Below are positions 14,635 through 17,366 of a stretch of DNA of 17,366 nt, piece after piece. The first letter of the stretch is position 1. Every line of letters starts with the position of its first letter. The notes under the pieces were generated by a model. The model did no database searches. It was not told the DNA's origin and saw nothing but the letters and a program-made list of their open reading frames with translations. The position numbers and the translations under genes were made by a program. This DNA is from Pseudomonadaceae bacterium (GTDB lineage: Bacteria; Pseudomonadota; Alphaproteobacteria; UBA2136; UBA6156): the NCBI GenBank assembly GCA_947464215.1, contig CANHVX010000008.1, positions 1 to 17,366 on the forward strand, written 5' to 3'.

Positions 14635-16719
14635 TCAGGCGCTTTGGGGCAGAGGCGCGGGTGTATTATTCAGCCATGTGGCTGCTGGGTTGATAGGAAA
14701 TGACGGCGTCGTTTCAACGCTAATGCCCCCCTTCAGCCCAAAGCTTGCCAGAAAACCAGCCACAAGGGTTTGCATGCCTTCGGTAAAACCCTCTTCGGGT
14801 TGGGTATGACGGCGCAGTTTCAGCCAGATTTCCGGGTAATTGACCAAGCCATCGAGCTGGAGCGCGCCCATGGCCGACAAGGATAATTCAACCACAAAGC
14901 GTGTGCTGGTGTTGGCCCGTGGGTTATCGGATTGCTCCCGTCGCCAGAAAAAACGCCCCTGCTGCGGGTTGCTCTCGGGGGTTTCGAGGTAGGGAAACAA
15001 CATGCCACGCCATTCGGCTGTTTCGGTTTTTTGAAAAATATGGCTGAGATTTTGAATGTCGGCATTAACATCAAACCCCATTGATTTCAAGAGTATAGAT
15101 GTATCTTTCCCCACCAGCGGGCTCGCGTCGCGTTCGCGCAGAGATTCGGCAAAGCGCAACAACCCTGGCAGCAGATTGGCCAGCACGGGTAAATTGTTTT
15201 TGAGCGCTGCCGCATTGGCCGGGTTCTGCGCCTGCAACGTGGCCAGGGCTTGCGAAAGAGTTTGCCATTGGGTGCTAAACTGCGCCACCGTGTTGGCCTG
15301 CTGTGCGGCCTCTGGCAAGACAAAATTGATAATGGTTGCCTGGCCTTGGCCGTTTACGACGACGCTGACCTGGGCCCCCGGCACCAACGTGTTGGCCAAT
15401 ATCCCGCCCTCGCCAGGAATATGCGGCGGCATGGCTAGCGCAAGGGTTTGGCCGACCAGTGATGGCGGAAGCAGGCTTGGGCCCGTAAGGGTGAGAAGCG
15501 GTTGGCCTTGCGGGGTTTGGCCTTGCACAACCCCTTGTATAACAACACCAATAGGGAGAGGAGGCAACGATGTTTGCGGCGCCTGCGGCCGCGGTGTTTG
15601 TGCGGCGGTGGGCATATGTTGAGAGGTAACCGCGGGGCCTGCAGGTTGGACACCCAACACCTGGCCTTGACCTGTTTGGGAATTGATGGTGACCATGAGT
15701 GTGCTCCCGATCGGAAGTTTTTGTGGTGTGATTTGTGATTTTAAATCAGTAACTTGATTTACGTCTGAGTCTGTGAAAAATGCGGGAAAAATCTGGCCTG
15801 AGGTGGTTAAAATATGTTGGGTGCCCGCCGCTGACGGAGGCAATATGCGCGCCAGAACGGGTGAAGAAGGGGGGAGTTCGGGGGCTGGCAATTGCGGGGT
15901 TGTGCCGGCGGCTTTTTGTTGGCTAACGTTTTGGAAAATATTAGAATTTTCTGTGTTTTGAGAGAGGTTTGGCAGGGGGAGAGCGGTGGCTTTGGGGAGC
16001 AAAACTACAAGTGTGCCCGATGGTGTTTGAGAGAGCGCTACGGGCAGAGATGTTTGGGGGGAAATGTTGGTAAATAATGCTTTATTATCAATGTTTAGCG
16101 GGATATTTAATGGCCTTTTGCCGGGGACTGAAAGCACCAATTGGGGGCTGGATGTGGGCGAGAAAGAGGGGGTGACGAGGGAGATTGTCAGTGGTTTTTC
16201 AGGAGACAGGTAATGTGTATTTTTTATCGCATTTTCAAGAATTTGCACCGTTTTTTGCGGCAGAAAAAACAATGGCCCGGGCGGTAGGGGAAGGGCTGGA
16301 TTGGCCGGAGGTGGCGGAAGCGTGTGCGGGCTGAGCACGGGCGTGCCGGTGAGCACCAGGGTTTGCAGTATTTTTTCTGGTATAACAGATGGTTGGATGG
16401 GTGTTGGCAGGGCCGTGGGCACCGGATTGGCGATGAGGTTGGTGGCGTTTTGGAGCACAAGCTCTACCTTTGCACCGATGGAAAGGTTGGGTGGCAAGGG
16501 CGTGGGGGTGGTGGCCTGGAGGGTTTCTCCGGTGGAAAGAGTAAGCGTTATTTGGGTGCCCTGGCCCTGTGGCAACGGCGTGATGGCCGTGACCACAGCG
16601 GGTGGCAACGGGGCGGATGTGGCCTCTAACACCTTGAGTGGAGAGGAAAGTGTGAGCACAAGCGGCTTGGGCGGGCTTGGTGGTGCCGATGTTTGCGTGA
16701 ATGAAACAGAGTTGAGCAT
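14635..16719 (-). CDS. Putative FliK-like flagellar hook-length control protein
   Basis: The 694 residues are Pro/Thr/Leu-rich and low-complexity through most of the length (about 1-460), with repeated short beta-prone modules (for example TQITLTLSTGETLQA and QGQPLLTLTGPSLLPPSLVGQ). A helical part follows (about 485-560). The C-terminal domain at 607-668 (RFVVELSLSAMGALQLDGLV, then WLKLRRH, then GMQTLVAGFLASFGLKG) has the pattern of the FliK C-terminal domain, in which strands for 'L.L..LG.L.v.' precede a helix and a G-L-x-G turn. Known FliK acts as a secreted molecular ruler and switches export specificity at the hook. ATG 16719 has no clear Shine-Dalgarno sequence. The neighbouring cheR supports a motility role. 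The call rests on the C-terminal pattern and composition, so it is moderate. Confidence 0.6.
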   Translation of the reverse strand: MLNSVSFTQTSAPPSPPKPLVLTLSSPLKVLEATSAPLPPAVVTAITPLPQGQGTQITLTLSTGETLQATTPTPLPPNLSIGAKVELVLQNATNLIANPVPTALPTPIQPSVIPEKILQTLVLTGTPVLSPHTLPPPPANPALPLPPGPLFFLPQKTVQILENAIKNTHYLSPEKPLTISLVTPSFSPTSSPQLVLSVPGKRPLNIPLNIDNKALFTNISPQTSLPVALSQTPSGTLVVLLPKATALPLPNLSQNTENSNIFQNVSQQKAAGTTPQLPAPELPPSSPVLARILPPSAAGTQHILTTSGQIFPAFFTDSDVNQVTDLKSQITPQKLPIGSTLMVTINSQTGQGQVLGVQPAGPAVTSQHMPTAAQTPRPQAPQTSLPPLPIGVVIQGVVQGQTPQGQPLLTLTGPSLLPPSLVGQTLALAMPPHIPGEGGILANTLVPGAQVSVVVNGQGQATIINFVLPEAAQQANTVAQFSTQWQTLSQALATLQAQNPANAAALKNNLPVLANLLPGLLRFAESLRERDASPLVGKDTSILLKSMGFDVNADIQNLSHIFQKTETAEWRGMLFPYLETPESNPQQGRFFWRREQSDNPRANTSTRFVVELSLSAMGALQLDGLVNYPEIWLKLRRHTQPEEGFTEGMQTLVAGFLASFGLKGGISVETTPSFPINPAATWLNNTPAPLPQSA

Positions 16720-16796
16720 TTTGAGGCGAATTTATGGCAAATATGTTGCATATGTGGAATGGTGCCATGTAAATGTATACACGCGTGCGGCGGCGT

Positions 16797-16829
16797 GGGG
16801 TGCTGGCGGGGTGCTGGCGAGGTGCTGAT
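16797..16829. repeat. 11-bp tandem repeat, about three copies
   Basis: GGGGTGCTGGC occurs twice exactly (16797-16807 and 16808-16818), followed by a diverged third copy, GAGGTGCTGAT. It lies in non-coding DNA upstream of the FliK-like gene. Confidence 0.75.
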
Positions 16830-16886
16830 GCGGCACCCGTTGCCGCCTGCGCGGCGCTAGTTGCCGCACCCAAGCTGGGGGCGGTG

Positions 16887-16911
16887 GGCATTGGCTAAGA
16901 ATGCCGTTTTT
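16887..16911 (+). terminator. Possible plus-strand intrinsic terminator
   Basis: GGCATT (16887-16892) and AATGCC (16900-16905) form a 6-bp stem with a 7-nt loop, followed by G and five T residues. No plus-strand gene precedes it, so it would end an unannotated transcript, or it is chance. Confidence 0.4.
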
Positions 16912-17101
16912 CATGCGTGGAGCATAGCGTATGTGGACCGATCGGGGAATGGGGATGTGCGGGGGGTGTTGCGTGGGTGGGCTGTGGGGGGGGGCGGGTT
17001 ATCGGGTTGTCGGTTGTGGGGTTATCGGTGAGGAGGGGGTGGGGGCTTCGGGGACCCGATTGCTTCGTTGGTTTGGCGTGGGGGGCTTCGGTTATTGATG
17101 G

Positions 17102-17119
17102 TCCCGGCCTGCGCCGGGA
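17102..17119. repeat. REP-like palindrome
   Basis: TCCCGGC-CTGC-GCCGGGA forms a perfect 7-bp stem with a 4-nt loop and is followed by TGACGG. This is the typical core of widespread intergenic palindromes whose translation reads VIPAQAG in one frame. Confidence 0.7.
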
Positions 17120-17285
17120 TGACGGTTCGCTGTGACGGTAGGGGATTCGGATTATCGGTTGTGGGGTTATCGGGGATGGGTTGGTGGCTTCTCTTCGCTA
17201 TGACGGTTTCTTCCTTGGGGGTTTGGGTGACGGGGGTGCTGCAAAAAGTGTCAATGGTCTTGAAGGGTTTGGGAGAATTGGGTAG

Positions 17286-17366
17286 CATGCTCCCATGCTC
17301 CCATGCTCCCATGCTCCCATGCTCCCATGCTCCCATGCTCCCATGCTCCCATGCTCCCATGCTCCC
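17286..17366. repeat. 8-bp tandem repeat array (CATGCTCC), at least ten copies
   Basis: Ten perfect copies of CATGCTCC plus one base run to the window end, so the true length is unknown. Because 8 is not a multiple of three, the array is open in all six frames; on the minus strand it reads as an 8-residue repeat, MGAWEHGS. Confidence 0.97.

Larger units (their letters stand above)
16720..17366. other. Gene-free, G-rich repeat region
   Basis: I find no convincing gene here. In order it holds: an AT-richer leader next to the FliK-like gene (16720-16790); an 11-bp tandem repeat (16797-16829); a cluster of competing hairpins (16830-16868); a possible plus-strand terminator (16887-16911); a G-run that fits a G-quadruplex pattern (16986-17006); an 18-bp direct repeat, CGGTTGTGGGGTTATCGG, at 17011-17028 and 17156-17173; a REP-like palindrome (17102-17119); and an 8-bp tandem array to the window end. 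Fragments such as GATTGCTTCGTTGG (17058-17071) and CGCTATGACGGT (17196-17207) resemble decayed copies of dispersed intergenic repeats known from many proteobacteria. Confidence 0.7.

Noticed and set aside
16720..16800. Sigma-54 or sigma-28 promoter for the FliK-like gene (TGGCAC and GCCATAA seen)
   Set aside because: Spacing fails: no GC ten bases after the GG, and no TAAA 15 bases before the GCCATAA.
17022..17360. Minus-strand ORF of 112 codons with MGAWEHGS repeats and VIPAQAG
   Set aside because: It is made of the 8-bp repeat, a REP-like palindrome and G-rich spacer; no domain, no Shine-Dalgarno sequence, and the array is open in every frame by composition.
17286..17366. CRISPR-like array
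   Set aside because: The units are contiguous 8-mers with no spacers, so it is a simple tandem repeat.

Overview
The window looks like the chromosome of a motile Gram-negative alphaproteobacterium. The RNase D - KdsD - LptC - LptA - LptB run is the usual alphaproteobacterial order, and the chemotaxis set includes a CheZ phosphatase. GC content looks moderately high and coding is dense. The genus cannot be named from the sequence; a Rhodospirillales-like or Micavibrio-like lineage is a guess. All genes but one lie on the minus strand, so transcription runs from high to low coordinates.

Layout, in minus-strand gene order. From 17366 to 16720 there is about 650 bp without a recognisable gene. 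It is G-rich and holds an 8-bp tandem repeat at the window edge, a palindrome typical of dispersed intergenic repeats, a possible G-quadruplex and a cluster of alternative hairpins. Then come a FliK-like, Pro-rich hook-length control candidate (16719-14635) and CheR with a long Pro/Ala-rich N-terminal extension (14510-13302). The only plus-strand gene, a MipA/OmpV-type outer-membrane protein (12486-13259), converges with cheR. Next is a tight cell-envelope run: RNase D-like exonuclease, KdsD, LptC, LptA, LptB (12357-8863). It is followed by CheY, CheZ, CheB and CheA (8653-3922). After a strong terminator come two small MotB-like membrane proteins and a secreted helical-repeat protein that runs off the window start (3816-1).

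How the genes work together: CheA phosphorylates CheY and CheB, CheZ dephosphorylates CheY, and CheR and CheB add and remove receptor methyl groups. All these except CheW and the receptors are in the window. KdsD makes arabinose 5-phosphate for Kdo, and LptB/C/A export the finished LPS.

The least conventional parts are: (1) the MotB-like pair, in which one member keeps the proton-binding Asp and the other has Ser at the aligned position, in overlapping order with a large exported repeat protein; and (2) CheA, in which the usual P2 region is occupied by three nearly identical 30-residue repeats, and whose mRNA can form a hairpin over the ribosome binding site. Intrinsic terminators after cheZ and after cheA cut the chemotaxis genes into separate units.
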